A DNA stretch of 64,000 nucleotides, from contig NC_064819.1 of assembly GCF_024166365.1 (NCBI RefSeq), forward strand, positions 208,469,293-208,533,292. Reading direction: 5' to 3'. Within the stretch, counting starts at the first letter, position 1. Every line of letters begins with the position of its first letter. Of the stretch, positions 12,675-23,984 are shown in pieces. Made by a program: the position numbers and the translations under genes. The stretch is from Elephas maximus indicus. Its lineage: Eukaryota > Chordata > Mammalia > Proboscidea > Elephantidae. The notes beneath the pieces are model-generated. The model was not told where the DNA came from. It worked only from the letters and a program-made list of their open reading frames with translations, and made no database searches.

Positions 12675-13864
12675 TAAAAGTGGTTATCTAATGGGGGAGG
12701 GAAGGGCAAGGCAGTTGGTGGACAGAAGCAGGAGTGAGGCTCTGCATTGCATAGTCTTTCTTGTATATATTTTTGAATAACGTGGATATGTTCAATAAAT
12801 GAAAATTTATGCTACGATTATCTGGGCTGCATCTTGGTTTTTCCATTGACCCTATCCCTCTTACAATGTAAAGAACATAAGTTATATATACCAAGGCTCC
12901 CTGGAGCTCTCTTGAGATTCCACCACCCGCTAGCTAATTTGTACAATTTGAATATCCTGAGGGATGTAGGACAGAGACTTTGTCTAGATGGTTCTCACAA
13001 CAGACAGACCATCAGCTGGGAAACCGCAATGCACCTGAACAGTAGTTCTCAGATACCAACATAATCACGCTTTTGATCCATAGCCCAGCCCCTGCTTAAT
13101 TCAATTTCCTTCACTACGCATAGTGGTCTATTAGTCCTCTGAACACTTTATCAGATGTCTACTATTTATATATAGAAAGCCCTCATTATATTTTGCCATG
13201 TGTTATTGTAATTTAAGTCAGCCAGTTACTACAAAGTCCTCTGGATATGACTGGTAACTTCTTTACCAGCTTTGAATCAGAAGGGAGGTGGGGAGGAAGT
13301 AGAAGAAAGTCTACTTCCTTCTACTTGCAGGATTTTCCTGCAAGAATAACCTAAAACAGTTGTCTGTGCTTCCAAAGCAAGGCATCACTTTTCTACATGA
13401 GGGAGAATTCTTGTTAAGCAAATCAGAAGTGAAAAGAAAGAAGCACTAACAGAAGAAAGTTTCCACCATCGCCAGGGGGAAAATCTTATTTCAGAAGGAT
13501 CTGTGTTTTTCAAAATAATTTTTTAGACAAAGTATGTTACCAATGTTTAAAATGTGTGCAAGTGCCACAGTCCTACAAATTTATAGGTAGGTCTTCTAAG
13601 TTAAATATCCTCTAAAATTCAAATTTAAACTGGCAATTTGAAATTTAGAACAGATTTTCTCCTAGAAATAATCTTATAAATAATAGTTACTTCTATTCTG
13701 TATTATTTAATTCCATATCTAATCACCCACATAAAACTGTAAGAGACCTAAAGGAAGGACACTGTCTTGTTCCTTTTGTAATTCTTACAACTCAGCACTA
13801 GAAGAAAATCTCAAAACAGCCTCCATGAATGAACAGATAAACAGCACCTTCAGTGGACAAGTTT
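12675..13864. other. Unique non-coding sequence
   Basis: No gene or repeat recognised. Confidence 0.5.
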
Positions 13865-14045
13865 CCTAACAAACTACACAGCTGTTTCCAAAACTTGGTT
13901 AATCAGAATCACCTGAGGGTACTTGTTGGGCATGTTCCTGGCCTCACCCAAGACTTGCTGATTAGACAGGGATTTCTAGAGCAGGATCTGGGAATCTACT
14001 TTTAAATAAGCCCCCTGTCAATCTGATGATTCAGAAAGTGTGGGG
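13865..14045 (+). mobile_element. MER5-type hAT-Charlie element, decayed
   Basis: CTTGGTTAATCAGAATCACCTG, GGGAATCTACTTTTAAATAAG and CTGATGATTCAGAAAGTG follow the MER5 layout. The terminal repeats are degraded. Confidence 0.55.
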
Positions 14046-14511
14046 CATGGAGATGAACAAAAAGTCGTAACAGTTGCTCAGAGCTCCAAGCTGCTCTGGG
14101 GAAGCTGAGGTCTGAGCTGAGCCCCTCAAGTTCTGAGTAGAGTTTAGGTGGAGGCTCTGGCTGTGACAACTCCCAAAGCCCTTCAGCTAAGAAGCTAAGT
14201 AGGGGCTGCGCAGGGTCTCCAGTTAGTACAAAAGGAGGAAATGGAGACTAAAAGGATTCTGAGAAAGAGGACATCAACATAAAGGGCTCTTCCCCCAGCC
14301 CCACAAGCCAAGCCCCTGAGAGGCAGAGAAAAAGCAATAGCCCTTCGCACGTTGCTGTCAGCAAGGATACTCGTTAAGATTCCTGTACAGAACTCTCTGG
14401 TTTCCAGTCACCAGTTTTTTTGTTTCTCTCTGACACAAGCTCTCCCCCTGGGCTTGGTCAGCTTTCACCCTCCAGGCTTCACCGAAGCAGCCTCACACTG
14501 ACTGTAGAAAT
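14046..14511. other. Unique non-coding sequence
   Basis: Moderate GC; no motif recognised. Confidence 0.5.
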
Positions 14512-15243
14512 GTTGTTGTTGTTGTCAGGTGTCTTCTAGCTAGTGCTGACTCATAGCGACCCTATGTCCAACAGAATGAAACACTGCCTAGTCCTGTGCC
14601 ATCCTCACAATCCTTGGGCCCATTATTTTCAGCCACTGTGTCAATCCGTCTCATTAAGGGTCTTCCTTCTTTTTGGCTGACTCTCTAACTTTACTAAACA
14701 TGCTGTCCTTCTCGACTGACTGGCTCCTCCTGATAACATGTCCAAAGTAAATGAGAAGTCGTCTCGCCATCCTTGCTTCTAAGAAGCATTCTGGCAGTAC
14801 TTCTTCCAAGACAGATTTGTTCGTTCTTCTTGCAGTCCAGGATATATTCAATATTCTGCACCAACACCATAATTCCAAGGAATCAATTCTTCTTCGATCT
14901 TCCTTATTCATTGTCTAGCTTTCAAATGTATATGAGGCAACTGAAAACACCATGGCTTGGGTCAGGTGTTGTGAGTCTTCCTCCAATCCTGATGCCGCAT
15001 TCTTCCTCATATAGCCCAGTTTCTCTGATGATCTGCCCAGCACACAGACTGAATAAGTATGGTGAAAGGATACAACCCTGACACGCACCTTTCCTGACTT
15101 TAAATCACAGGATCTACCCTTGTTCTGTTCGAACGACTGCCTCTTGTTCTATGTGCAGGTTCTACATAAGCACAACTAAGAGTTCACGAATTCCCATTCT
15201 TCAGAAAGTGATCCATAATTTGTTTTGATCCACACAGTCTGTG
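14512..15243 (-). mobile_element. RTE LINE, antisense, with an internal deletion of about 340 bp
   Basis: Starts TTGTTGTTGTTGTCAGGTG and runs to GGCTTGGGTCAGGTG near 14969. It then jumps to GAGTCTTCCTCCAATCC, which in the copy at 31968-33482 lies about 340 bp further on (32334 versus 32675). It ends at TTTGATCCACACAGTCTGTGG. Confidence 0.85.
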
Positions 15244-15581
15244 GTAATATATGGATGTAAATGTACACACAGATGCTAACTCAGCCTTTATAGTCACCTA
15301 AACAACCATGGTAAATGTAAGTAAATGCTAGCTATGTGCCACGCACTGCGCCGAGTACTTCAGATGCATGTCTCAAATTTCCTGGCCATCTGTTAGTTTC
15401 AGATTTCAGAACAAAGAGAACGAAAAGGCAAAAGCCCAAAAGACTTATTGTAGGTTTTTTCCCTCAGATAATTGACAGGCTTTTGCCCATGTCTTCTTGG
15501 CATCGGTTTCCTCATCTGAGTACAGGAATGTCATAATCTGAAACCAGATCAGGTAATACAGAGGAATTGCACCACGTTGGA

Positions 15582-15782
15582 GAAAAAAAATCCATTGCTT
15601 TTGAGTGGATTCCAACTCATAGCGACCCTATAGGACAGAGCAGAACTGTCCCATAGGGTTTCCAAGGCTGTAATCTTTACAGAAGCAGACTGCCACATCT
15701 TTCTCCTACGGAGCAGCTAGTGGGACCAAGGACTTTTCAGTTATCAGTCAAAGCCTTTAATCACTGTGCCACCAGGGCTCTC
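15582..15782 (-). mobile_element. AfroSINE, type I, antisense
   Basis: TCCAACTCATAGCGACCCTA, TAATCTTTACAGAAGCAGAC and GCCACCAGGGCTCTC. Confidence 0.87.
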
Positions 15783-15784
15783 TG

Positions 15785-15915
15785 ATCATTGCTTACTAAC
15801 TGTAAATATGGGCAAAGTATTTGTGTCTTAGTTGAGCCATCTGTAAAATAAAAATAACAGTATCCACCTCATAGAGCTGTTGCATGTACTAAGTGCTCCG
15901 ACATTAACTATCAGT
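15785..15915 (+). repeat. MIR-type ancient SINE
   Basis: TGAGCCATCTGTAAAATAAAA and CCACCTCATAGAGCTGTTGC match the MIR 3' half. Confidence 0.55.
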
Positions 15916-16424
15916 GTTGTCAGGCACTACAAAGTCACCAAAAAGACAGTCACACACTAAGTCCCCAGAAATCAGAATTGTGCTGCTGCCTAAATTGATA
16001 TCGGTAATGTCATTTTTTGCTTGAGTAGTGACAAATACTTTCACAGACATTATGTCATTTAATCCTCAAGGGAAGGGACTGAAGGATGTGCACTCTGTGC
16101 CCTTTACCTCAGAAGACTTACTCATTCAAAGACAGAAGCTCCAGCTGTTCTGTCACATTTGTCTAAATAGGCTGCTAAGAGGTGCATTTTGAAGAGTGAA
16201 AATATAACAAACATAAAAGAAAGATGGCTATCAGCATCATCCCACTGATACTGAACTTCAAATCCAGCACAATTAATTTGCTATAGGATATAAGCCAATT
16301 TAAGGAGAAACAGAATTAAACAATTAAATTAATGGGTGCCTAGTTAGGTGCAAACCATCTTATTTTATACTTAAAAACTCTTTTTTTTTTTTTTAAAGAT
16401 ATTAAAATGACATCCTAACAGGAG
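15916..16424. other. Unique non-coding sequence
   Basis: Ends at a T-run (16381-16394). No gene recognised. Confidence 0.5.
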
Positions 16425-16600
16425 AAGGAGTCCTGGTGACACAGTAGTTAAGCACTCGCCTGTTAACCCACCAGCTGCTTCGTGGGAGAAAGATGTGGCA
16501 GTCTGCTTATGTAAAGATTACAGCCTTGGAAACCCTAATGGGGCAGTTCTACTCTGTCCTACAGGGTCACTAGGAGGCAGAACTGACTCGACAGCAATGA
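16425..16600 (+). mobile_element. AfroSINE, type I
   Basis: AAGGAGTCCTGGTGACACAG head, AGATGTGGCAGTCTGCTTA and CTACAGGGTCACTAGG. Confidence 0.87.
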
Positions 16601-16615
16601 GTAACAGAGGAAGGA

Positions 16616-16705
16616 AGGAGTCCCAGGGTGATACAAACAATTAATGCGCTTGGCTGCTAACCGAAAGGTTAGGGTTCAAGTCCACCCACAGGCCCCTAGA
16701 AAGGG
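16616..16705 (+). mobile_element. AfroSINE head fragment
   Basis: AGGAGTCCCAGGGTGATAC through GCTGCTAACCGAAAGGTTAG to CCACCCACAGGC. The 3' half is missing. Confidence 0.7.
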
Positions 16706-17037
16706 ATGGCTGGTGTCAGACTGATAAAATGGTTGGAGGGTGGAGGTTTGCCTGACCTCCATCCACCTCAAAGGAATCAGCTTTGGGCTATTGATACTAG
16801 TAATGACTCTCTCCTCTCCCTTGTGAAGTTAGACGAAAAGGTCAGATGCCTCTGCCTGGCCATTTTACAAAATGTTTCTGCCAGCCAGCTACCTTGAACA
16901 CCACTCACCTCACCTATAAAAATTATATACATTCTACCAAGGCCATCACGTACAGCTGTACAACTGAGCACCACTCCAACTCTAGGGGACACCATTTATA
17001 TACACTGTGATGTGATGGTGTCCCCAAAGATTATGCA

Positions 17038-17248
17038 AAAGAGTCTCTGGGTGGCACAAGAGGTTAAGCACTCAGCTACTAACTAAAAGGTTGGCAGTTC
17101 TAATCCACCCAAAGGTGCCTTGGAAGAAAGGCCTGGTTACCTACTTCCAAAAGATCACAGCCATTGAAAATTCTATGGAGCACAATTATGCTCACGCAAG
17201 TGGGGTTGTCATGAGTTGGGATCAACTGGATGACAACTGGTTACAGTT
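17038..17248 (+). mobile_element. AfroSINE, type II
   Basis: AGAGTCTCTGGGTGGCACAA, AGGTGCCTTGGAAGAAAGGC and GGATGACAACTGGTTACAG. Confidence 0.85.
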
Positions 17249-17530
17249 ACGCAACATAGCAAACCTCCCTAAACTTGGAATATTTCCAGGATCTAAGGGG
17301 AAAAAAAATCTGCTTTTCTAGAATTGTAAGAAAAAAGCCAGTAAATCATCTTTTTTCCTGTTTCATATCAACAATTACATTTCATATTCACCCAGAAAGC
17401 ACTCGAAAGCTGAAATTGAAAGAGTTTGGGACTAGAAATCAGGACACTCAAAGTACTGTCTTATGCATATCTCACTAGTTCCAGAACTTCTGTTTCTTCT
17501 TCTATTAAAATGAATATAATGTAATCTGTT

Positions 17531-18051
17531 TGTTATGGATTGAGTTGTGCCCCCAAAAAATGTGAGTAAACTTGGCTGAGCCATGATTCGCAATATTGTG
17601 AGACTGTCCACCATTTTGTCATCGAATGTGGATTTTCCCAAATGTTGTAAATTCTACCTCTATGATGTTAATGAAGCACGATTAGAGGCAATTATGTCAA
17701 CGAGGCAGGACTCAATCTACAAGATTAGGTTGTATCTTGAGTCAATCTCTTTTGAGATATAAAAGAGAAAAGCTAGCAAAGAGACAGGGGGACCTCATTA
17801 CCACCAAGTAAGAAGACCCAGGAGCATGTGTCCTTTGGACCTGGGGTCCCTGTGCTGAGAAGCTCCTAGAACAGGGGAGGGTTGATGATAAGGACCTTTC
17901 CCCAGAGCCAACAGAGAGATAAAGCCTTCCCCTGAAGCTGGACCCTGAATTCAGACTTCTAGCCTGCTAGACTGTGAAAGAATAAACTTCTCTTTGTTAA
18001 AGCCATCCACTTGTGGTATTTCTGTTATAGCAGCACTAGATAGCTAAGACA
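17531..18051 (+). mobile_element. Solo LTR, MaLR/ERVL-like family (521 bp)
   Basis: TGTTATGGATTGAGTTGTGC to TAGATAGCTAAGACA, with AATAAAC near 17982. Flanks CTGTT (17526-17530) and CTGTC (18052-18056) are a 4/5 duplication. A middle segment (TGATGTTAATGAAGCACG) differs from the copy at 35446 but matches 62369, so two subtypes exist. Confidence 0.85.
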
Positions 18052-18056
18052 CTGTC

Positions 18057-18544
18057 CTTTCTACCTCACAAGGCTTTTGAGTTGGAGAATGAATGTAGAA
18101 GGCACTTTTTAATCATAAAAGCACAACATAAATATAATTATTCATTGTAAATGTAAACAAAACACACAGAGCTTAAAAATAAAAAAAGGACTATTAGGTT
18201 AAGTGTTAATTGATTTTTCCATAGCAAAGTCTATTTTATTGTTTACAGAGCTGAGATACAACATTTCTGGCTGTAGTCACTCTTTTCAATGAGAGCTTAG
18301 TTTGTCAGTAAGATTAATAAATCTTGGCTTTAAAAAAAAGGAGTAGAGACTGGTAAAGACAAAACCTTAAGAAGATAGAAAGTTTACATTCTTACTTGTT
18401 TTTAACGTAATTGCCTTGCTCACTTAGTTTCTAGTAGTCAGTACAGTACTTCCTTTCTAAGGCTTTTATAATTATTCTTCCTAACACTGAGCGGCACTGG
18501 GTCCTGGGTAACACTGAGCACTAGGCAAACAATATTAAAAATCC
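18057..18544. other. Unique non-coding sequence
   Basis: Nothing recognised. Confidence 0.5.
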
Positions 18545-18742
18545 AAAAAACCAAACCAGTCACCACTGAGTCAAATTCCAACACATGGTCACCCCATGCA
18601 TATCAGAGTAGAATTGTGTTTTCAATGGCTGGTTTTTCAGAAGTAGATTGCCAGGCCTTTCTTCCAAGGTGCCTCTGGGTGAACTCGAACCTCCAACCTT
18701 TCAGTTAGCAGTTGGTGCTCAAACACTGCACCACCAGGGCTC
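18545..18742 (-). mobile_element. AfroSINE, type II, antisense
   Basis: TTTCAATGGCTGGTTTTTCAG, TTGCCAGGCCTTTCTTCC and TGCACCACCAGGGCTCC. Confidence 0.87.
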
Positions 18743-19123
18743 CTTCTTCAAGGATGAGAAGGAGAAAAATAGTAATGTGCGTTTTCCCCAACTTGTGACC
18801 AAAAAAAATATGTATTTTTGGATGACTTTCTACCTGCAACATTTTGAAGAAAGGCAAGCTTGTTGAAATATTCTCCAAATCATTGAGGTCAGGAAGGCTA
18901 GAATGCTGTTTCTGTATTGCAAAGATAAAGTCTAAATACTTTTAAAACAGCTCCACTCATGGCCTTTATTATGGTCATGAACCATCAGTCAAATGACCAG
19001 TGCGCAGTAACAGGCTTCCTGCTGGCTTTAAGTAAACTGCTCAGTTCTGCTACTTGATCCTTATCAGCCCCATCAAAAGGTTTATCTCATAAGAAGAAAG
19101 GAAAGGTACTGGTTATCCTTGGA

Positions 19124-19347
19124 GAGGAGGCCTGGTGATGCAGCGGTTAAGTGCTTGGCTGCTAACTGAAAGGTCAGCGGTTCAAACCCACCAGCTGCTC
19201 CATGGGAGAAAGATATGGCAGTCTGCTTCCGTAAAGATTATAGCCTTGGAAACCTTATGGGGCAGTTCTACTCCTTCCTATAGGGCCACTGTAAGTGGGA
19301 ATCAACTCAACAGCAGTGAGTTTTATTTTGTTTTGTTTATTTGGTTT
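19124..19347 (+). mobile_element. AfroSINE, type I, with perfect 13-bp duplication
   Basis: SINE from AGGAGGCCTGGTGATGCAG to a T-rich tail. GGTTATCCTTGGA is present at 19111-19123 and 19348-19360 without mismatch, which fixes both ends and suggests a fairly young insertion. Confidence 0.92.
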
Positions 19348-19550
19348 GGTTATCCTTGGACTTGTGTATGGAGTGTATCCAAGCTGTTTACATTTCCATA
19401 CACTCCTAAATGGAAGAGCCACACACTGAGTGGGGTAGCCGGTCCCCCGGTTCATCTTAGAAGGTCCAGGTCCTGTTGTGCCAAGAGCCACTGCATAACC
19501 TGGGGTTAATTACTCCAGCTCTCTTGGACTCCATATTCTCTACACATATT

Positions 19551-19715
19551 TGGAGCCCTGGTGGCACAGTGGTTAAGAGCTACAGCTGCTAACCAAAAGG
19601 TGGGCAGTTCGAATCCACCAGCCGCTCCTTGGAAACCCTATGGGGCAGTTCTACTCTGTCCTACAGGGTCGCTATGAGTCAGAACCGACTAGAGGGCAAA
19701 GGGTTTGGTTTGGGT
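19551..19715 (+). mobile_element. AfroSINE, short body type (internal segment absent)
   Basis: GGAGCCCTGGTGGCACAGTG head. CAGCCGCTCCTTGGAAACCC joins head to tail without the AGATGTGGCAGTCTGC segment. Tail GGGTTTGGTTTGGG. One of the best-preserved copies. Confidence 0.92.
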
Positions 19716-21619
19716 TTAAAGTCTAAAAGTCTATGCGCTCATACCCATGAATGGCATTCTGAAGACCTGCCTAAAAAGGTACTAAAATGACTTCACAATG
19801 TAGTTTTTACACAAAAACAAGATTTGAGGGGTTTTGTTGTTACTCTTGTTTTTAAAGAATTCTAACAGATACTAAATACAATGAATGCATAGGTGTTTCA
19901 TTGATGTTTAACATAAAAAAAGTTAAGTGTATGAAGGTGAAAAACCACAAAAACTAAAGTTGTTTATAGTTCAGCTTTCTTTATATGTGCACTCCTAGTC
20001 TCAGGCATAATTATACTCAATAAAAGCCTTCTTTCTTGATCACAAAAGAAAAAAAAATGATGAGCCGGTTTTCCTGGTATGAAATCAAAGCCATTTAAAA
20101 TCCAAACAAACTTGTGAAAAGTTTTAAAAGAGTTATTTCAGTCACTCTAATTAGGACAATCTTAGTGAATTTAAGGAATTTGGGGAATTTTGGCTATGAA
20201 CATACATATGCCTACTAGGGCATATGCATGCAAAGAAGAAAGTGGAAGGTTTAGATGCAAAACTAACAAAAGGAGTTCTTGACCTTCAGGGAGCTTTTTC
20301 TTTCTTACTAATTCCCACACTAGACGGTTCACCTAGCAGTCACGTCTGCCTCATCACATTGTGTGTCAAGGATGAAATCCCATTCACCCACCCACATACA
20401 CACCCTCCACAGAAAAGGCATAAAAGTAACCAGCGACTGGTGTGTTCACTGTGACATTCCACTGATAGTATATCCTTAAGCATGAGTTCATTATTCACAC
20501 TTTAAATAAACTATGTCTATGTCCCAATAACTTCATGGGATCACTTGTTTTCCCTCCGATTTTTTTTTTGGAGGCGGAAACTCTCCCTGGTTAGGAATTG
20601 TCCACAACTCAACAATGATGTGTTGACAGCACAACCAAAGAGATGAACTGTAAAATGTAAAACCATCCCATAATAACTGCACGACTCGGAGAAAGATATA
20701 TTATTATAGCAAGCCGGCTCACTGGTATTAAATTACTCAAAATGGGAGCACTTCGGGTTGTAAGGTAGTTAAAATGTACCAGCAAGGAAAAACTGGGATA
20801 GGAGCTACTGGAGGTTGCATAGAAAGTGATCCTAAGTGATTATTTCCCCCAGAGCTGCTGAAATCGAGGTGTGTGTTACACAAAACCTCTCCTCTCACCC
20901 TGCAATTTACCAACCACCTCCAATTTACTCTTTAGATTCAGGATTATGACCAAGTCCACGCACTAAAAAGGGGAGAAACCACACAGGCATCACCACACTG
21001 AATGTTTCTCTGCTTTGGGCCAGCAGGAAATTCCAGTTGCTTCATTCGCCGGGGTCAGTTAAGCTGCTGAAATGAAATGGGTGTTTGTAGAGATCAGTAA
21101 CTCAGGACACAGACTTGATTTTCAGGGTTAGAGAAGGTCAGACAAAGATGAATGAGATTCAGTCTGAGCTCAAAGTCAAGGCCCTCTGAATCACAAAGAG
21201 CAGGTGGGCGGGTCAGTATGGGGGAAAAACCATACCTCGGCGCCGAACGTGAAAACTCTGAACTAAAATCCCGCATAATTTTGTGGGTAAAAGCACAGGT
21301 AAACGGCGGACAGAGGGGTGACATGCAGCCCCAACGCTCGCTGAGATCCCCAGAGATTTTTACAAACGGATCCTCCCAAAGTCTCAAGGACTGTAACCAC
21401 TATATACCTATACCCTTCCCTGGCTCCTCCCACAGGCCACCTTCTAGCCTCAGACCTTTTCCCCACGACCTTGGCTCCTCCTCTGTCTACAACGCCCCCC
21501 AGGTCTCCTCTCAGCCTCCCACACAGAGAGAAGGACCGGACAGTGGGACGGGGCCGGCTCAATTCCCACATTCCGCTCCCACTCCCCAGAGGCAGCCAAG
21601 AGCCTCCTGCAGATTGAAA
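19716..21619. other. Unique sequence downstream of the first exon (putative intron 1)
   Basis: No repeat or exon recognised. GC rises toward the CpG island from about 21.1 kb. If the gene model is right, this is the start of intron 1. Confidence 0.5.
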
Positions 21620-21813
21620 CCCGAGAGTCGGAAAGCGCCACACGCGCCTGTCACCTGCACGGCCTTCTCCCAGACAAGCCCTCCCCACCTGAGACCCCGA
21701 CACTCGCGGGGCTCGCGGGCTCCGGGTCTGAGCGCGGCGGCCGCCAGGGGGCAGGAGGAAGCAGTTCACCGCACCCTCCCCCAGCCCGCTCCCCTCCCCC
21801 GGCCGCCACTCAC

Positions 21814-22102
21814 GGATTTTCACTCGGCGGTGGTCGAGGCGCGCGGCGGCGGCGTGCAGGGCGTCGAGGCGGCGGTGCAGCGCAGCGGTGCGGCGGCCCA
21901 GCGCGGCCGCCTGGCCTTCGAGCTCGCCGAAGATGTCCCCGGCGCAGCGCGACAGGTCGGCGAGCTGCCCCAGCAGGCAGACCAGGACGTGCGAGCTGAC
22001 CTGCTCCAGCGAGCGGAAGAGCGGCGCACCCGCCGGCCCGGCCGCCGCCGCCTCGGGCCGGCGCAGCCGCGCGGGCTCCACGCTCCGCTTGTGGAAGGGC
22101 AT
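21814..22102 (-). CDS. NHSL1: First coding exon of a Nance-Horan-syndrome family protein, probably NHSL1 long isoform (partial)
   Basis: Minus-strand ATG at 22102 opens 96 codons plus one base, ending at a consensus donor (GTGAGT on the minus strand, 21808-21813), so the intron is phase 1. The ATG has A at -3. The protein starts MPFHKRSVEP, the MPF-x-R/K-x-V-x-P opening I recall for NHS-family first exons. Residues about 31-94 form the Leu/Ala-rich helical block (LEQVSSHVLVCLLGQL, then CAGDIFGELE, then heptad-like L/A to LDHR) that resembles the WAVE/Scar homology domain. NHS proteins use this domain to join the Scar/WAVE actin-regulatory complex at lamellipodia. The leftover C would combine with a following exon starting CA to give Pro before the VSNLD sequence known in NHS and NHSL1. 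NHS and NHSL2 first exons differ more, as I recall them, hence NHSL1. The remaining exons would lie beyond position 1. Family call is firm; the paralog is inferred. Confidence 0.78.
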
Positions 22103-22771
22103 GGTGCGGTGGGCGGCTTGGTCGGGGGCCGGGGGCCGCCGCGGGCGAGCGCAGCCTTAATCCGCCCCCCGTCGGCGCGGGGCGCGAGGCTTCATCCAAC
22201 ACAAAGAAAAGTCCCGGGCAGCGGCGCGGCGCAGAGGAGAAGCTGTGGCTGCTCCTGCCCGCTGGGGAGAGGCGAGGCAAGACCGCCTGACGAGCGGGCG
22301 GGCAGCGAAGGAGGGAGCTGGCGGCAGCCTGGGAGCGGGGGGACAGGCTCCGGAGGGTCTGAGCCCGGGCGCCGCGTTCCCCGCCGGGGTCCGGGGCAGC
22401 GCGGCGAGAGGAAGTTCCCGGAGCAGCTCCCGGGCGGGGGGCGCGGGCGGCCGCAGTGGCCGCGCCGAGTGCCGAAGCGAGTCCCGCTGAAGTTTGCAGG
22501 AAGGCAGGAAAGAGCCGGCGGCTCCTTCCCTCCCTCCCGATTGGAGAGGGAGGAGGAAGCGGGGGAAGTGCCGCCGACACCGGCTGAGAGGGAGGGGAGG
22601 CGAAAGAAACGAAAGGGGGAGGAGAAAAGGGCCGGCCCGGGGAACCACCTGCGGCTCCGCGGCCGCCGCACCCAGCGCCGCGGGGAGGTGGCGGCCCCGG
22701 GGCCTCGGTCTGCCCTGCCGCGGAGGGGGCCCCAGTCGCCGGCCCACTCCCCCGGCACAGCCCACCGGCCG

Positions 22772-22797
22772 ATTGGCAGCGCCCTCCCCCGCCCCCA
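22772..22797 (-). promoter_or_regulatory. CCAAT box next to a GC box (minus-strand orientation)
   Basis: On the minus strand a GC box (GGGGGCGGGGG, about 22786-22796) is followed 10 bp later by CCAAT (22772-22776). The pair sits about 670 bp upstream of the ATG and would suit NF-Y and Sp1 binding at a CpG-island promoter. A second minus-strand CCAAT lies at 22540-22544. Motif evidence only; the start site is not mapped. Confidence 0.4.
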
Positions 22798-22893
22798 GGC
22801 CGGGCCGGGCTCGCGCCGGGAGGGGTGGAGCGGAGCGCGGGAGCCGCGGAGGCGGAGGCGCCGGGAACAGCCGCTGCGAGCCAGACTCCGGCT

Positions 22894-22902
22894 GCTCACC
22901 TG
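22894..22902 (-). promoter_or_regulatory. Possible splice donor of an upstream non-coding first exon
   Basis: The minus strand reads CAG followed by GTGAGC, a near-consensus donor, about 0.8 kb upstream of the coding-exon ATG and inside the CpG island. It could end an alternative 5' untranslated exon that skips the coding exon. One motif match in GC-rich DNA is weak evidence. Confidence 0.25.
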
Positions 22903-23000
22903 CGCTCCTGCCCGCGGCGACGATGAGTCAGGAGCGCCGGGCCAAGCGAGGAACGCCCCGCGGCCTCTCTGGGGCTTGCAAGTCTCTCCGCGTTTCCCCT

Positions 23001-23984
23001 TAGAAGGCAGGCAAGGTTTGGGGCCGCTCAGGTGGGCATCATTAAAAGGTCCAGTGGCCCGGGGATCTGTGGCAGACTAGGAGCGCGCCTCTCAATCGGA
23101 AAAACTTCTGAAGGCCTCTCTTTTCGGGTAGCTTCAAGTGAGTTCTGATTAGCAAGACGGTTCCTCTTGTGGCTCTCTCCCCTGCACCTGGAAAAATCCA
23201 GGCTGAAATGTATTGAATATGGATTTCTTCCCCCACGCATGTGAATTGCCGCCGCCCAGGATCAGAACCTAGAACCCTGAATTCTGAGGCTGGAAGAAGT
23301 TGAAGCTAAGTGTTATTGAGATCATGGTCATGGGACACCCCACTAACTCAAACCTTCTGGTTAGAAGTATTCAAGAAGACTGAGTCCAATAACCCGAAGC
23401 TAAAATCCCACTGGCCTCAGAGCTGTTTGCTCAGAAAAGGAATCTCCCGTCTTTGGTTTCCACTCCCCACCTGCCCCATGACCCTCGTTGCTGCACTGCT
23501 GTGTTGAGCTTTGCTGAATGTACTACAAAGTGTCTTCCCTCTCTTAGAGGGTCACTGAAATGCAACACAAACAGGCCTGAGCGCACCTGCAAATAAAACG
23601 TAGTAGGCAGAAATGTACGGTGACATCTGTGAGAGCTGGAACTCCGTGGACTGCCTTGTTTTTCCCGGCTTCACAAGCTTTCCGTTTTTGACAGGGTATA
23701 GTCTTACCACTTTACTATGGCTATTAGTCCGTATTTGACTTTTCCTTCTCTGACAGACAGGTTTCTGGTGCTGTTCATGAAAAATGCTTTGAAATTTTAT
23801 GAAACAGTGTTCATGAGTATAAATATTGGGTGCATTATAAAAGTGTACTGTTCTCAAGCAGTGTTTGTTGAGTGCATGTGTGTGAAGCACATGCTGGAGA
23901 TAATAAGGTGATGTGGAGAACTGGCTCCATCCCTGCCATCATGAGGCCCCCAGTGTAGTGGACTCTTTTTCTCCAAACATTTTT
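23001..23984. other. Upstream flank of the CpG island
   Basis: Unique sequence; no gene or repeat identified. Confidence 0.5.

Larger units (their letters stand above)
21620..23000. promoter_or_regulatory. CpG island and probable promoter of the NHSL1-like gene
   Basis: This is the only extended GC- and CpG-rich stretch in an otherwise AT-rich window. It spans the first coding exon and about 0.9 kb upstream of its ATG. No TATA box stands out, as is usual for CpG-island promoters. It holds many CGG/GCG runs and purine-rich GGAGGAGGAAG tracts. Transcription is expected leftward (minus strand) with dispersed start sites. A divergent transcript to the right is possible but nothing in the sequence shows one. 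Confidence 0.85.

Noticed and set aside
21263..21813. Continuation of the NHSL1-like ORF past the donor (to 279 codons)
   Set aside because: Family similarity stops exactly at the GTGAGT donor; the rest reads like intronic translation.
21810..22899. Long minus-strand ORFs in other frames (202-256 codons)
   Set aside because: Same GC effect. Only the frame starting at 22102 shows family similarity and ends at a splice donor.
21152..23080. 642-codon plus-strand ORF across the CpG island
   Set aside because: Stop codons are rare in GC-rich DNA. The translation is low-complexity Arg/Gly/Pro/Ser and lies antisense to the recognised exon. No domain is visible.
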